A stretch of 64,000 nt of DNA from Neobacillus niacini (GTDB taxonomy: Bacteria > Bacillota > Bacilli > Bacillales > Cytobacillaceae), in contig NZ_JAUSZN010000001.1 in assembly GCF_030817595.1 (NCBI RefSeq), forward strand, positions 3,108,001-3,172,000. Direction: 5' to 3'. The position numbers and the translations under genes were made by a program. Positions 28,778 through 37,418 of the stretch are shown here, piece after piece; position 1 is the first letter of the stretch; the number at the start of each line of letters is the position of its first letter. The notes under the pieces are model-generated. The model was given only the letters and a program-made list of their open reading frames with translations. It was not told the DNA's origin and made no database searches.

Positions 28778-29722
28778 CTACGTGTTCTTATCAAGTAAAA
28801 ATTTAGCTGTGAATTGATCGGTTATTAATACATTGGCATATTTCCCCTTTAAAGCCCCATATATTCCCTCAATTTTATTTGGACCGCCCGCAACAAGAAT
28901 GGAATATTCTTTTTTTCGTAAGTCCTCTAGTTTTACCCCTAATGTTCTGTCATTAAGACTTTCATCACATAATTCACCTTTGTTATCAAAGAAACGTGAA
29001 CAAATATCCCCGACTGCTTTTTCCTTTAAAGCTTTTTGATCACTCTCGGTAAAATACCCCATTTGGAATAATAACGAGTCTGTCTTGATAGAACCGATGG
29101 TAAACAGTGCAATATTCGCCTTTTTACCTAATTCAAGAATTTTTTTAATATGACGGTCTGCCTCCATTGCCTGTTTTACAACAACATGATCCACAATGGC
29201 AGGCAACGGCAGATTGAAAGGTGTCGTGTTGTACGCTTTGCCAAAAAGATACAAGATTTCTGAAGCGTAATTATTGGTTTCTGCGTGACTGACACCTCCT
29301 TTTAATTGGACCACCTTGACATCTTTGACGAATTTCTGTTTTAGCTCCACAGCAATGTGATATAGCGTTGTACCCCACGTAACACCAATAGTGTCCTGGT
29401 CCTTTACAATTTCATCAAGATATAATGCCGCTTTTTCTCCCAGATAATTTTTGATAATATGATTTTCGAATTGTGGAATATGCGTAACGATGGCTTTCTT
29501 TAAATTGAACTTTGTTTCCAACTGTTCAGCTAAATTTTCAACATTTTCAGTTGGGTCCATGATATTTATCTGGACTATTCCATTTTCTTTTGCCTGCTGT
29601 AATAAACGGGACACTGTGGGGCGTGAAACACCCAATATCTTAGCAATATCGCTTTGATTATGATCCAACAAATAATATAATTTTGCTGCTTCGATAACTT
29701 TACTTAGTTTCTCTTGGTCCAC
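28778..29722 (-). CDS. deoR: DeoR-type (SorC family) repressor of deoxynucleoside genes
   Basis: A 314-residue regulator. The N-terminal HTH (SDIAKILGVSRPTVSRLLQQAKENGIV, about 24-50) is followed by a SorC-type sugar-phosphate-binding domain (GVTWGTTLYHIA, VVQLKGGVSH, LVAGGPNKIEGIYGALKGKYANVLITD). In Bacillus, DeoR releases DNA on binding deoxyribose-5-phosphate. It is separated from deoC by ~120 nt with operator-like repeats, in the same order as B. subtilis. Confidence 0.92.
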   Translation of the reverse strand: MDQEKLSKVIEAAKLYYLLDHNQSDIAKILGVSRPTVSRLLQQAKENGIVQINIMDPTENVENLAEQLETKFNLKKAIVTHIPQFENHIIKNYLGEKAALYLDEIVKDQDTIGVTWGTTLYHIAVELKQKFVKDVKVVQLKGGVSHAETNNYASEILYLFGKAYNTTPFNLPLPAIVDHVVVKQAMEADRHIKKILELGKKANIALFTIGSIKTDSLLFQMGYFTESDQKALKEKAVGDICSRFFDNKGELCDESLNDRTLGVKLEDLRKKEYSILVAGGPNKIEGIYGALKGKYANVLITDQFTAKFLLDKNT

Positions 29723-29793
29723 TGTTCATCACCTTCTAACCTAACTTTTTTATAATTATAGCAAGACATACTATTAAATCCATAATCTTTTTT

Positions 29794-29804
29794 ACATTTG
29801 TAAA
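29794..29804. promoter_or_regulatory. DeoR-operator-like motif upstream of deoR
   Basis: ACATTTGTAAA identical to the motif upstream of deoC, ~72 nt before the deoR start; suggests autoregulation. Confidence 0.45.
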
Positions 29805-29991
29805 ATATACGGTGAACATTATTTTACACTTACTCTCTTCCTTTATCTTTGTATTTTCGTTATGAATTGAGGGAATGATTCTTATCATATTTAATCTATC
29901 CATTTGATTTGCCACGAAATAGTCATCCAATACTCTTGATGGGTTCTGCTATACTAGGTAAGGGAATTATTTCCTGAATGGAGGTCTTATA

Positions 29992-32166
29992 ATGGAGAAA
30001 CTTGGAGGCTTCATATATCGTTATCGCAAATGGGTACTTGCCCTTTGGATACTGATAATCGGAATATCAGGGATTTTCGCCTTAAAATTACCCTCCGTAT
30101 TAAGCGGAAATGGCTTTGAATATAAAGGCGAGTATAATGAAACAAGAAAACTGCTTGAGAAAGATTTTGGGCAGGCGAAATCTTCGATAATTCTTGTTTT
30201 TCAAAGAGATAGCAGTGTGAGTGACGATGATTGGAAACAATTCATCCTAACCACCTTTAAAGATCTGAAAAAATTCGATGGTACAAAAAGTATCACCACC
30301 CCTTATGATCGAGAGGGAATGATAAAAGAGGATTATGCTTATGGGCTTTTATCCTTTGATAAAAGTGCGGAAGACTTAAGTGATGAAATACAACAATTGA
30401 GTAAGATTCTAAAAAATAAAAAGGGATTAAAGGTTACGATGACAGGTGAACCTATCATTGTTCAAGACCTTAATATCGCCAGTCAAGAGGATTTAGCAAA
30501 AGCTGAAATGATTGGATTGCCGATTGCTCTGATTGTTTTGGTCCTTGCCTTTGGAGGCCTAATCGCCGCCTCGATTCCGATTGTCATCGGGGTTGTATCA
30601 ATATTAACAACAATGGGAGCTGTTTTCTTTTTTAGTTACGGTACTGATTTGACAATCTTTATTTTAAATATTGTTCCGATGATCGGGCTCGCATTAAGTA
30701 TTGACTTTGCTCTATTATTAATTAACCGTTATAAAGAGGAATTACATACCAATTCCATTAAAGAAGCCATTAAGATTAGCGTAACTACCGCTGGAAGATC
30801 TATTATTTTCTCTGGTCTTTGTGTTTTTATTGGTCTATCGGCATTATGGTTTATTCAAATTGATATCTTTCAAAACGTTGCCCTTGGCGGTATGGCTGTA
30901 GTGTTTATTTCTGCCTTCTGTGCCTTAACCTTTCTCCCGGCATTACTGGCTGTTCTTGGAGCTAAAATTAACAAATTCAGCGTCCTTCGAGTAGCCGATA
31001 ATAAAACGAGTATTTGGCATAGATTTGCAAAGTTTGTAATGAAGCGCCCAGTGGTAATGGCTTTGGCTGCATTAGCAATACTCCTTGCTGGTCTAATACC
31101 AGTCGCACAGATGACGCTGTCAATCCCAGGGACAGAATCCCTTCCGGAAAAGTATCCATCAAGGGTAGCATTTGAAGCCTTTGAAGAGCATTTTATTCCT
31201 AAAGATAAACGGAATGAAAAGAAAGTTTCCATCGTGCTAGAAACAAAAGGTAATGTTTTAGAAACAGATAATCTTGAGAAGGTAACCAGCTTTCTCGAAC
31301 AACTTTCGAAGGATAATTTGGTGGGAACGGTGGATTCACCTTTTTCTGCGACGGGCATTGAAGAGGAAGAAATGTTATCCCAACTGCTTCAGTTTGGACC
31401 AAAAGAGCAGACTGCGCCAATACTTGATTATTTTGTTCGAGATAATAAAATGCTAGTTGAAGTTTATTTAAATACAAATGATCATTCTGCGGAAGCTAGA
31501 GAATGGATTCGTGAATGGTCCAGCAGGGACTTTCAACTAACGGTACATTTCGGAGGTGCCATAAAGTTTGAGCAGGAGATTTTTGATGAGATTTTTCAGA
31601 AGGCTCCTTATGGATTGTTATTAATTGTTGTCTCAACTTTCTTCATACTTATGGCAGCTTTTCGCTCGATCCTTATCCCACTAAAGGCAATTTTAATGAA
31701 TATATTAAGCCTAAGCTGTACGTTCGGAATTGTTGTCTGGATTTTTCAACAGGGGCATTTAGGTGTAGAACCTGCAGATATTGCCCTGATTTTACCCGTA
31801 TTCGTTTTCACCCTCGTATTTGGACTTTCAATGGATTACGAAGTGTTTTTGATTTCAAGAATTCAGGAGTTTTATTTCAAAACAGGTGATAATACGGAAG
31901 CGACCATATCCGGCTTAACGTATACTAGTAAAATTATTACATCCGCGGCGGCAATTATGATCGTTGTCACAGGAGCTTTTGCCTTTACAGGCGTCATGCC
32001 GATTAAGCAGTTAGGTGTCGGAATTGCCATTGCGATTTTTATTGATGCCACTATTGTCAGGATGGTCCTAGTTCCGGCCTTGATGAAGTTGTTCGGTGAT
32101 TGGAACTGGTGGTTCTTTGGATATAAAAATAAAGGGTTAACAAAACACAAAAAGAAGCCGGCTTAA
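29992..32166 (+). CDS. MMPL-family (RND superfamily) transporter, YdfJ-like
   Basis: A 724-residue polytopic membrane protein with two homologous halves: TM1, a large external loop (40-170), five helices (175-330), TM7 (355-375), a second loop (380-535) and five helices (540-705). LSIDFALLLINRYKEEL and GLSMDYEVFLISRIQEFY are the paired RND proton-relay motifs of MMPL proteins. The length equals that of B. subtilis YdfJ. Known relatives export lipids or hydrophobic compounds. Its substrate is unknown. GGAGG is upstream of ATG 29992. Confidence 0.9.
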   Translation: MEKLGGFIYRYRKWVLALWILIIGISGIFALKLPSVLSGNGFEYKGEYNETRKLLEKDFGQAKSSIILVFQRDSSVSDDDWKQFILTTFKDLKKFDGTKSITTPYDREGMIKEDYAYGLLSFDKSAEDLSDEIQQLSKILKNKKGLKVTMTGEPIIVQDLNIASQEDLAKAEMIGLPIALIVLVLAFGGLIAASIPIVIGVVSILTTMGAVFFFSYGTDLTIFILNIVPMIGLALSIDFALLLINRYKEELHTNSIKEAIKISVTTAGRSIIFSGLCVFIGLSALWFIQIDIFQNVALGGMAVVFISAFCALTFLPALLAVLGAKINKFSVLRVADNKTSIWHRFAKFVMKRPVVMALAALAILLAGLIPVAQMTLSIPGTESLPEKYPSRVAFEAFEEHFIPKDKRNEKKVSIVLETKGNVLETDNLEKVTSFLEQLSKDNLVGTVDSPFSATGIEEEEMLSQLLQFGPKEQTAPILDYFVRDNKMLVEVYLNTNDHSAEAREWIREWSSRDFQLTVHFGGAIKFEQEIFDEIFQKAPYGLLLIVVSTFFILMAAFRSILIPLKAILMNILSLSCTFGIVVWIFQQGHLGVEPADIALILPVFVFTLVFGLSMDYEVFLISRIQEFYFKTGDNTEATISGLTYTSKIITSAAAIMIVVTGAFAFTGVMPIKQLGVGIAIAIFIDATIVRMVLVPALMKLFGDWNWWFFGYKNKGLTKHKKKPA

Positions 32167-32182
32167 TTTTACAGGCTGGCTT
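32155..32182 (+). terminator. Stem-loop at the 3' end of the MMPL gene
   Basis: AAGCCGGC overlapping the stop codon pairs with GCTGGCTT (one wobble) and is followed by a T-rich stretch. Confidence 0.45.
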
Positions 32183-32286
32183 TATCCATTCTTAGATATT
32201 TTTAGCGTATTGTTCGTTTGGTACTTTACTTAATGTAACATATAAGCTTACAGGTCCATTGCCTGTGTTATTAAAATTCTATAGGA

Positions 32287-32484
32287 TTAACGCGGCTGTT
32301 TGTTATGTAATCTTTTAATGCCCTCGGTACAAGCTATGCTTCCAAAAAAACCAACTAAAAAGCTTGATGATATGATTTTCAATGCATAAAAAATACCTGT
32401 TCCAGTAATACAATCTAGTATTAAAAAATTTTTAATGGTTGATCCTTTTATGGTGTAGAAAACAACTTGATTTTGTTTTTTCAT
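32287..32484 (-). CDS. Possible small hypothetical membrane protein
   Basis: A 65-codon frame with two hydrophobic stretches (NFLILDCITGTGIFYALKII, FLVGFFGSIACTEG) and a basic C-terminus. The nearest ribosome-site-like AGGTG is 13 nt from the ATG, which is long. No family recognised. Called only because the composition looks protein-like and no other gene occupies the interval. Confidence 0.35.
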   Translation of the reverse strand: MKKQNQVVFYTIKGSTIKNFLILDCITGTGIFYALKIISSSFLVGFFGSIACTEGIKRLHNKQPR

Positions 32485-32683
32485 ATTAATTCATCACACC
32501 TATATTATTTTTCCTAAAGATATGATTAATTAAGATTGTCTTATTCCTCTTCCATAAACCAAGGACGCCCCTTTACTATGTCTGCAGAGAATTATGTAAG
32601 CCTTACCATTAATATATAATTCTTATCTTTATTATAAAGTTACCTGCCACTTACCTGCATTGACCAATATCCCTTCAAAGAAG

Positions 32684-32708
32684 AAAAAAGAAGTTCAATG
32701 AACTTCTT
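32684..32708 (-). terminator. Terminator of the 106-aa gene
   Basis: AGAAGTTCA/TGAACTTCT stem overlapping the stop; minus strand continues TTTTTTCTTC. Confidence 0.75.
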
Positions 32709-33028
32709 TATGACATATAGGAAATGATAACTTTTTGCGGAACTTCTATCTCATCTTCATTTTTTGTTTTCAATCGGCCGCATGAAGGCATTTCAAATGA
32801 GAAGTCCTCCACCTTTGAAGGAATAATACCATCTTGCTTTAATTGCGAGAAAACTAGCTGCATTGCATCTTCTGTCGAAAGGGTTTTATTCGACCCTTCT
32901 ACTTGAAAACACTCCACACAGGTTTCAATAATATTTTCAGAAATCCGTTCCTCTGCAAACACTAATTTTGCTCCGGCTATCTTCTCTACTTCCATATTTT
33001 CCAGTTCAATGATTGTTGTAATATTCAT
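32708..33028 (-). CDS. Hypothetical protein, 106 residues
   Basis: A small, acidic soluble protein with a CxxC pair (TCVECF, residues 37-40) and one further Cys in MPSCGRL. No domain recognised. GGAGG lies 9 nt before ATG 33028 and a terminator follows, so it is very likely real. Single-gene transcript between unrelated neighbours. Confidence 0.72.
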   Translation of the reverse strand: MNITTIIELENMEVEKIAGAKLVFAEERISENIIETCVECFQVEGSNKTLSTEDAMQLVFSQLKQDGIIPSKVEDFSFEMPSCGRLKTKNEDEIEVPQKVIISYMS

Positions 33029-33229
33029 CTCACAATACCTCCACCTTTTGTCTCTTTTATTATAAATAATCTCCCTTAATAAATTTTTTGAAACCCCTTT
33101 AATTCACTTTTTATTCATATGTTTTTGACATTTTTCTGTCACTTTTGAGGATTTTCCACCAATGTATCAACGGCTTCAAATGGTTAAATAATAACACGTA
33201 TAGTAGAAGTTCAAAGGAGGCTTGTATTT

Positions 33230-34351
33230 ATGAACTATAAAAGGTTATTCCTACTACTCTTTATTAGCACAATCATATGGTCTCAAGTCCCATCTAGTAT
33301 GTTTGCTGAAGACAGCAGGGCAGTGAACAACAATGGAATAATTGATTTACGAATACTTGAGACGACTGACCTCCATGCGGCTCTAGTGAATTATGATTAT
33401 TATCAGACTAAAACCGACAATACTATTGGGCTTGTAAAAACAGCAAGTCTTATTCATCAAGCAAGAAGTGAAGCAGTCAATTCCTTATTGTTTGATGACG
33501 GTGATCATTTAAAAGGGAATCCGCTCGGTGAATACTTAGTACGAATACGAGGAATTCAAAAAGGTAATGTGCATCCTGTATACCGTGCTTTTAACTATTT
33601 AGAATATGATGCGATAACAATTGGAAATCATGAATTTAATTATGGTCTAAAGTTTCTAAACAGTGTTCTTAAGGGAGTGAAAATGCCTGTTGTAAATGCA
33701 AATGTTTATTCCGTTAAGGAGAATAAACCCTATTTTAAACCTTATGTAATTTTAAAAAGAAGTGTTGTTGATAAGCAAGGTATGGAACATGAATTGAATA
33801 TTGGGGTAATTGGATTTATGCCTCCGCAAATAATGAGATGGGACAAGGCAAATTTAGAGGGAAAAGTAACGTCTAGACCTATGGTTGAAAGTGCAAAGGA
33901 ATTTGTACCTATCCTAAAGGCAGAAGGTGCTGATATTATTATCGCACTTGCTCATACAGGAATAGATAGTGAACCCTATCACCCAGAAACGGAAAACGCA
34001 GTATATTACCTTAGTGAGATTCCAGAAATTGATGTCATTTTAGCTGGACATTCTCATAGCGTATTTCCAGGACCTACCTTTAAAGAATTACCTATGGCTA
34101 ACATCAACGAAGGAAAAATCAAAGGAAAACCTGTAGTAATGGCAGGTGCCTTTGGCAGCCGTCTTGGGATTATTGACCTCAAGCTTGAGGTTAAAGATGG
34201 GAATTGGAAAGTGGTAAACAGTACATCGTTTACAAGATCGATTGCAGATGAAACCGGAAATCCTCTTGTGAAGACTGATAAAAAATTATTTAAACTGATT
34301 AAACCGGCACATCAGGAAACAGTCGATTTCTTAAAAAAGCTTGGTTTATAG
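33230..34351 (+). CDS. Secreted 5'-nucleotidase/cyclic-nucleotide phosphodiesterase-like metallophosphatase, N-terminal domain only
   Basis: A 373-residue exported protein (signal peptide to about residue 26, SMFAED). Calcineurin-type metal motifs are present: LETTDLHAAL (DxH), DDGDHLKGNP (GDxxxG), IGNHEFNYG (GNHE), ALAHTGID and GHSHSVF. The sequence resembles the first domain of CpdB/YfkN-type 2',3'-cyclic-nucleotide 2'-phosphodiesterases. Those proteins continue into a ~250-residue 5'-nucleotidase C-terminal substrate domain, but this one stops right after the PAHQETVDFL segment. Downstream DNA holds only repeats. It may be truncated or a natural single-domain form; catalytic metal ligands are intact. 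Confidence 0.82.
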   Translation: MNYKRLFLLLFISTIIWSQVPSSMFAEDSRAVNNNGIIDLRILETTDLHAALVNYDYYQTKTDNTIGLVKTASLIHQARSEAVNSLLFDDGDHLKGNPLGEYLVRIRGIQKGNVHPVYRAFNYLEYDAITIGNHEFNYGLKFLNSVLKGVKMPVVNANVYSVKENKPYFKPYVILKRSVVDKQGMEHELNIGVIGFMPPQIMRWDKANLEGKVTSRPMVESAKEFVPILKAEGADIIIALAHTGIDSEPYHPETENAVYYLSEIPEIDVILAGHSHSVFPGPTFKELPMANINEGKIKGKPVVMAGAFGSRLGIIDLKLEVKDGNWKVVNSTSFTRSIADETGNPLVKTDKKLFKLIKPAHQETVDFLKKLGL

Positions 34352-34382
34352 CATATATTAATCGATGAAAAATAAGCTGGAT

Positions 34383-34467
34383 CCTTATAGTGACCTTAAC
34401 TCTTAGCTTTTTTAGGTTTCGGTCACTATAGAGCCCTTATAGTGACCAAAACTCTTAGCTTTTTTTA
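34383..34467. repeat. Palindromic/direct repeat cluster
   Basis: TTATAGTGACC followed by ACTCTTAGC and a T-run occurs twice (34384-34414 and 34438-34467), and GGTCACTATA (34421-34430) lies inverted between them, giving a perfect 10-bp stem with either copy. T-runs follow the copies on the plus strand, so the unit can end transcription of the nucleotidase-like gene. Its layout resembles the array at 20388-20542, but the sequence differs. The end overlaps the last codon of fabF. Confidence 0.85.
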
Positions 34468-35706
34468 CATATTAAACTTTTTAAAAATTAAAGTTGCATT
34501 ATGACCGCCAAATCCTAACGAGTTGGATAAAACCACTTGAACATCCTTCGTCTTAGCAACGTTTGGGACATAATCTAAATCCAATTGTTCATCAGGTGTT
34601 TGATAATTAATGGTTGGCGGGATGATACCATCCTTAATTGCTAGAAGAGAAAAAATGGCCTCTATAGCACCAGTTGCTCCCAACAAGTGACCGGTCATGG
34701 ATTTCGTTGAACTGACAGATAATTTATAGGCATGTTCTTTGAAAACATCTTTGATGGCTAACGTTTCATACAAATCATTATAATAGGTCGATGTACCATG
34801 AGCATTGATATAGTCGACTTGTTCAGGGTCAATACCAGCATCTGCTATTGCTAATTTCATTGCTCTTCCTGCCCCTTCCCCTTCTGGTGCAGGGGTCGTA
34901 ATATGATGGGCATCACCTGTAGCTCCATACCCTGCTAATTCTCCATAAATGGTCGCACCTCGAGCTAATGCGTGTTCTAATTCCTCTAATACCAAGATAC
35001 CTGCGCCTTCCCCAATGACAAAGCCATCACGATTCTTATCAAATGGCCTGCTTGCTGTAGACGGGTCTGGATTTTTTGACAGTGCTGTCATATTTGAAAA
35101 TCCCGCGACCGTCATTGCGGTAATGGTGGCTTCCGTTCCGCCAGCAATCATCACATCCACATCCCCCTTTTGAATCACGCGGAATGCATCTCCAATAGAA
35201 TTGGCACCGGACGCACATGCTGTAACCGAACAATTGTTGATTCCTTTTGCACCAATCGAGATGGACACTTGTCCTGCCGCCATATCGGGAATAAACATCG
35301 GGATCGTAAACGGGTTAACCCTTCTTTGGCCTTTTTCAATAAACTTCCGATGTTGTTCCTCGAATTCAGCCAATCCGCCAATTCCTGAACCAATCCAAAC
35401 TCCGACTCGTTCCGGTTGAATCCCTTCTCCAATTTGGATTCCCGCATCCTTAACAGCCATTTGACTTGCTGCAATTGCGAACTGGCTATAACGCCCCATC
35501 CTTCTGGCTTCTTTTTTGTCCATAAACTCTTCTGGTGCAAAGCCCTTAACTTCCGCTGCAATCTTGACGTCAACCATTTCTACATCAAAAAGGGTCGCAG
35601 GGCCAATGCCGGAAACACCATTTTTAACCTGTTCCCATGATGTATGAGCATCATTTCCCAAAGGAGTGACTGCTCCAATACCTGTAATCACTACTCTTTT
35701 ATTCAT
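34465..35706 (-). CDS. fabF: Beta-ketoacyl-ACP synthase II
   Basis: A 413-residue condensing enzyme that elongates fatty acids. The catalytic Cys is in [13 protein letters not shown] (about residue 163), and the two histidines are in [11 protein letters not shown] and [25 protein letters not shown] is the C-terminal signature. GGGAGTGAG precedes ATG 35706. It stands alone without fabH or other fab genes, so it may be a second FabF copy besides a fabHF operon elsewhere. Confidence 0.93.
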   Translation of the reverse strand: MNKRVVITGIGAVTPLGNDAHTSWEQVKNGVSGIGPATLFDVEMVDVKIAAEVKGFAPEEFMDKKEARRMGRYSQFAIAASQMAVKDAGIQIGEGIQPERVGVWIGSGIGGLAEFEEQHRKFIEKGQRRVNPFTIPMFIPDMAAGQVSISIGAKGINNCSVTACASGANSIGDAFRVIQKGDVDVMIAGGTEATITAMTVAGFSNMTALSKNPDPSTASRPFDKNRDGFVIGEGAGILVLEELEHALARGATIYGELAGYGATGDAHHITTPAPEGEGAGRAMKLAIADAGIDPEQVDYINAHGTSTYYNDLYETLAIKDVFKEHAYKLSVSSTKSMTGHLLGATGAIEAIFSLLAIKDGIIPPTINYQTPDEQLDLDYVPNVAKTKDVQVVLSNSLGFGGHNATLIFKKFNM

Positions 35707-35807
35707 TCAATGCTCACTCCCAAATAGATTTCGGATGATTCTTACACTCTTTCTATAGTTTAACGAATTAAGAGTGGACGGACAAATTAATTCACTCCGC
35801 CAGCGTA

Positions 35808-35841
35808 GTAAAAAAATCCGAATGGATTCTTCCACGCGGAT
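35808..35841 (-). terminator. Terminator of yesM-yesN
   Basis: ATCCG...CGGAT stem with an inner TGGA/TCCA pair; minus strand ends in seven T. Confidence 0.75.
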
Positions 35842-35855
35842 GAATTTGAATCAAT

Positions 35856-37418
35856 TTATTTAAACTTTTTCTTATATTCTGCTGGTGTGACACCAGTATA
35901 TTTCTTAAAACAAATACTAAAATATTGAGGGTTACTATAACCTACTTGTTCACAAACTTCATAGGTTTTAATATCACCCTCTCCCAATAGTTCCATTGCC
36001 TTCTTCATTCGTAGCTCTAACAAGTAATCCCCAAAGTTAAACCCTTTCTCCATTTTAAAGAGATTACTTAAATAAGGCGTACTAACGTGGATTAACTCTG
36101 CCACCTGTTGAAGTGTTAAACTGCTGTCATGGAAATTCCCTTGCATATACTTGATTGCTTGGTCAACATGGCTATAATAATTCTTTTCTTTCTTTCTAAA
36201 CATGGCTGTAGACCATTGGTCGATTAGAATATGTAATATATCTGTCATTTCTGTCAGCGTTGTTAACTCCATGATATCCTTATAAACAACTGATGAATTA
36301 AAGCTATTTTTTAAATCTTCCTTTTTCCATTTTTCAATTTCAAAAAATAGCATGGTACTAAATTTGAGCCCTAGGACTTTTAAATCTGATAAAGCAACAC
36401 TTTTTCTATCCACTATGGCCGTACTTAAATCCACTAATGTTTCTTTTGCCTTTTCTGGTAAACCGGACTTGATATGATTTTCTAATTTCAGCTCTAAATC
36501 CTGGACAAGATTTTCTTGTTCATCACACTTAGAAACCGTTTCATCCAGAGAAATTACTCGGCCTGTCCCCATAATATGTCTCATATCCATCGCTACCCTG
36601 GCTTCTAGAAAAGATTTACCGACTTCAAATAGATTAGGATATGCGCGTCCATGTGTAATGGTAATGTTATCGTCTATTTCTTTGTTTAGAAAATTAAACA
36701 AAGCTAGGGCTAACTCTGCTTTTCTCGAATCATGGTCGTTTTCCAAGGATAAAAGAATTGTATATTCACCGACATCCGAATTCATCACCAAACAATTTAA
36801 TTCATTAAAATAAGAAGAAGTAAAACTTGTAATCTTTTCCTTAAAAAAGTATCCCTCAACATCTTGCTCAATTGTATTCTTAACAAGAATAACAGCAAAG
36901 AAAGGACCCTCCATTTGAACATCAAGACCTAATAGCTCCTTCTCGACATCAACCCTGTAATCTCCTTCCCGGATCAACTTTTGAAAAAACTTCTGCTGTA
37001 GTAATGGCAAGGACTCTATTATTCTTTTTTCTTTGACTGATTCCTTTTCCCAATCAGCTGCTGCTTCTTTGGCTTTTGTTAGCAAGTATTCTGAATCTAC
37101 TGGTTTCAATAAATAGTCAAACGCCTTCAATTTAATGGCTTCCTGAGCATATTTAAAATCTTCATACCCTGTCAGAAAAATAATTCTTGTCTCAGGGCTT
37201 CTTTCTTTAATCTGTTTGGCCATTTCTAAACCACTCATAAAAGGCATATTAATATCGGAAACGACGACTTGCGGCTGTTCCTTCTCGATTAGCTCTAATG
37301 CCACCTCACCGTCTCCTGCTTCTCCCGCTATAACAAATCCATGCTCTCCCCAAGGAATTGCCTGGCATATGCCCCGACGAATAATTCTATCATCTTCTAC
37401 AACAATTACTTTATGCAT
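35856..37418 (-). CDS. YesN-type AraC-family response regulator
   Basis: A 520-residue transcription regulator. An N-terminal receiver carries Asp55 (VVVSDINMPFMSG) and Lys near 105 (DYLLKPVDS). A middle region without a recognised fold is followed by a C-terminal AraC double HTH (~415-518; LTLQQVAELIHVSTPYLSNLFK and YEVCEQVGYSNPQYFSICFKKYTGVTPAEYKK). The gene overlaps the sensor kinase by 8 nt. In Bacillus, YesMN-type pairs switch on uptake and breakdown of plant polysaccharides; the adjacent manA, GH105 and CUT1 importer genes are the likely targets. Confidence 0.92.
   Translation of the reverse strand: MHKVIVVEDDRIIRRGICQAIPWGEHGFVIAGEAGDGEVALELIEKEQPQVVVSDINMPFMSGLEMAKQIKERSPETRIIFLTGYEDFKYAQEAIKLKAFDYLLKPVDSEYLLTKAKEAAADWEKESVKEKRIIESLPLLQQKFFQKLIREGDYRVDVEKELLGLDVQMEGPFFAVILVKNTIEQDVEGYFFKEKITSFTSSYFNELNCLVMNSDVGEYTILLSLENDHDSRKAELALALFNFLNKEIDDNITITHGRAYPNLFEVGKSFLEARVAMDMRHIMGTGRVISLDETVSKCDEQENLVQDLELKLENHIKSGLPEKAKETLVDLSTAIVDRKSVALSDLKVLGLKFSTMLFFEIEKWKKEDLKNSFNSSVVYKDIMELTTLTEMTDILHILIDQWSTAMFRKKEKNYYSHVDQAIKYMQGNFHDSSLTLQQVAELIHVSTPYLSNLFKMEKGFNFGDYLLELRMKKAMELLGEGDIKTYEVCEQVGYSNPQYFSICFKKYTGVTPAEYKKKFK

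Noticed and set aside
29736..29930. 64-codon minus-strand frame upstream of deoR
   Set aside because: Overlaps the deoR promoter and the DeoR-like motif, has no ribosome site and no protein-like pattern.
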